Part shown: positions 63,834 through 64,000 of the stretch, in pieces
Position numbering within the stretch: position 1 is the stretch's first letter
Layout of the letters: every line of letters begins with the position of its first letter
Source: JBBIQS01 sp037442205
GTDB taxonomy: Bacteria; Myxococcota; Myxococcia; Myxococcales; UBA5297
Direction: 5' to 3'
Length of the DNA: 64,000 bases
Assembly: GCA_037442205.1 (NCBI GenBank)
Contig: JBBIQS010000042.1
Coordinates: 5,588 to 69,587, forward strand
Made by a program: the position numbers and the translations under genes
Notes under the pieces: generated by a model
What the model saw: only the letters and a program-made list of their open reading frames with translations
Database searches by the model: none
Told to the model about the DNA's origin: nothing

Positions 63834-64000
63834 CTACCAGGGCACGGGGCGACCCTGGTAGTCGAGAAAGGCGCCGTGGTGCTCCGGTCCCAGCCCATCC
63901 AACACCTGCAGCAGGCCGCGCACGGTCGGCTCCAGCGGCTGCGGTGCGTTCGGGCTGCCCATGTCGGTCTGCGTCCAGCCGGGCGAAACCATGGCCACGG
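63834..64000 (-). CDS. C-terminal end of a short-chain dehydrogenase/reductase (start beyond window)
   Basis: 54 codons plus a stop at 63834-63836. The sequence VSPGWTQTDMGSPNAPQPLE is the usual SDR segment after the active site (PGxxxTDM), and the ending GAFLDYQGRPVPW is typical. NAD(P)H-dependent oxidoreductase; catalytic residues and N-terminus lie right of 64000. The substrate cannot be read. Confidence 0.82.
   Translation of the reverse strand, partial: VAMVSPGWTQTDMGSPNAPQPLEPTVRGLLQVLDGLGPEHHGAFLDYQGRPVPW

Noticed and set aside
63176..63898. 240-codon minus-strand frame with repeats
   Set aside because: It runs through the 115-116-bp minisatellite; the repeat length is not a multiple of three, so successive copies are in different frames.

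Overview
The window is a GC-rich chromosomal segment with densely packed, mostly short transcription units on both strands and no rRNA, tRNA, integrase or insertion sequence that I could recognise. Several features point to a myxobacterium-like organism (Myxococcota, formerly Deltaproteobacteria). There are MYXO-CTERM-type C-terminal anchors (51673-52884 and 58434-60554), an adjacent pair resembling the MXAN_2561 and MXAN_2562 families, an Imm11 (MXAN_0049-type) immunity protein, MopE-type metal-binding repeats, Asp-Ala-Gly linkers in secreted proteins and a very large number of lipoproteins. The assignment rests on these family traits, not on a phylogenetic marker.

Layout. 1-6229 (minus): the 5' part of a large secreted glycine-rich protein, an Imm11 protein, phosphomannomutase/phosphoglucomutase, a lipoprotein and a TolB-like envelope protein. 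6361-12013: small metabolic and regulatory genes (muconolactone-isomerase-like protein, metallophosphoesterase, degenerate receiver-GGDEF protein, VOC protein, DUF6504-like protein, acetate transporter, lipid-anchored hydrolase). 12445-21102: MopE-repeat lipoprotein, YIP1 membrane protein, FAM173-like methyltransferase, acyl-CoA dehydrogenase, M2 peptidase and a palindromic 44-bp tandem array. 21427-26243: an outer-membrane porin-like protein followed by a 1020-residue lipase-like lipoprotein. 26356-36190: ABC-F ATPase, DUF423, hybrid PAS-GAF histidine kinase, TPR protein, DUF362, DUF72, YHS lipoprotein and a zinc-ribbon/site-2-protease pair. 36345-39305: the housekeeping pyrH-frr pair, an MltB-like transglycosylase and a SWIB-domain protein. 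39700-47409: unknown small protein, giant Ig-like/propeller lipoprotein with an outer-membrane partner, HD phosphohydrolase and phosphatidylserine synthase.

47712-54558 holds a lone receiver protein, a two-gene cytochrome bd-superfamily oxidoreductase, the MXAN_2561/2562-like pair and an FtsH-like AAA protein without a peptidase domain. 54738-62559 is a plus-strand run of six lipoprotein or surface-protein genes. The right end has a triple cysteine-repeat secreted protein, a 115-116-bp minisatellite and the C-terminal end of a short-chain dehydrogenase.

The main theme is the cell envelope: secreted and lipid-anchored proteins, outer-membrane barrels, peptidoglycan and phospholipid enzymes, and membrane proteolysis. 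The most promising unusual system is the respiratory pair 48068-50787. Both subunits look like CydA, but the expected active-site residues seem to be divided between them, and the large subunit carries two c-type haem sites. This suggests an oxygen reductase fed by c-type haem electrons rather than by quinol in the classical way; that is an inference from sequence alone.
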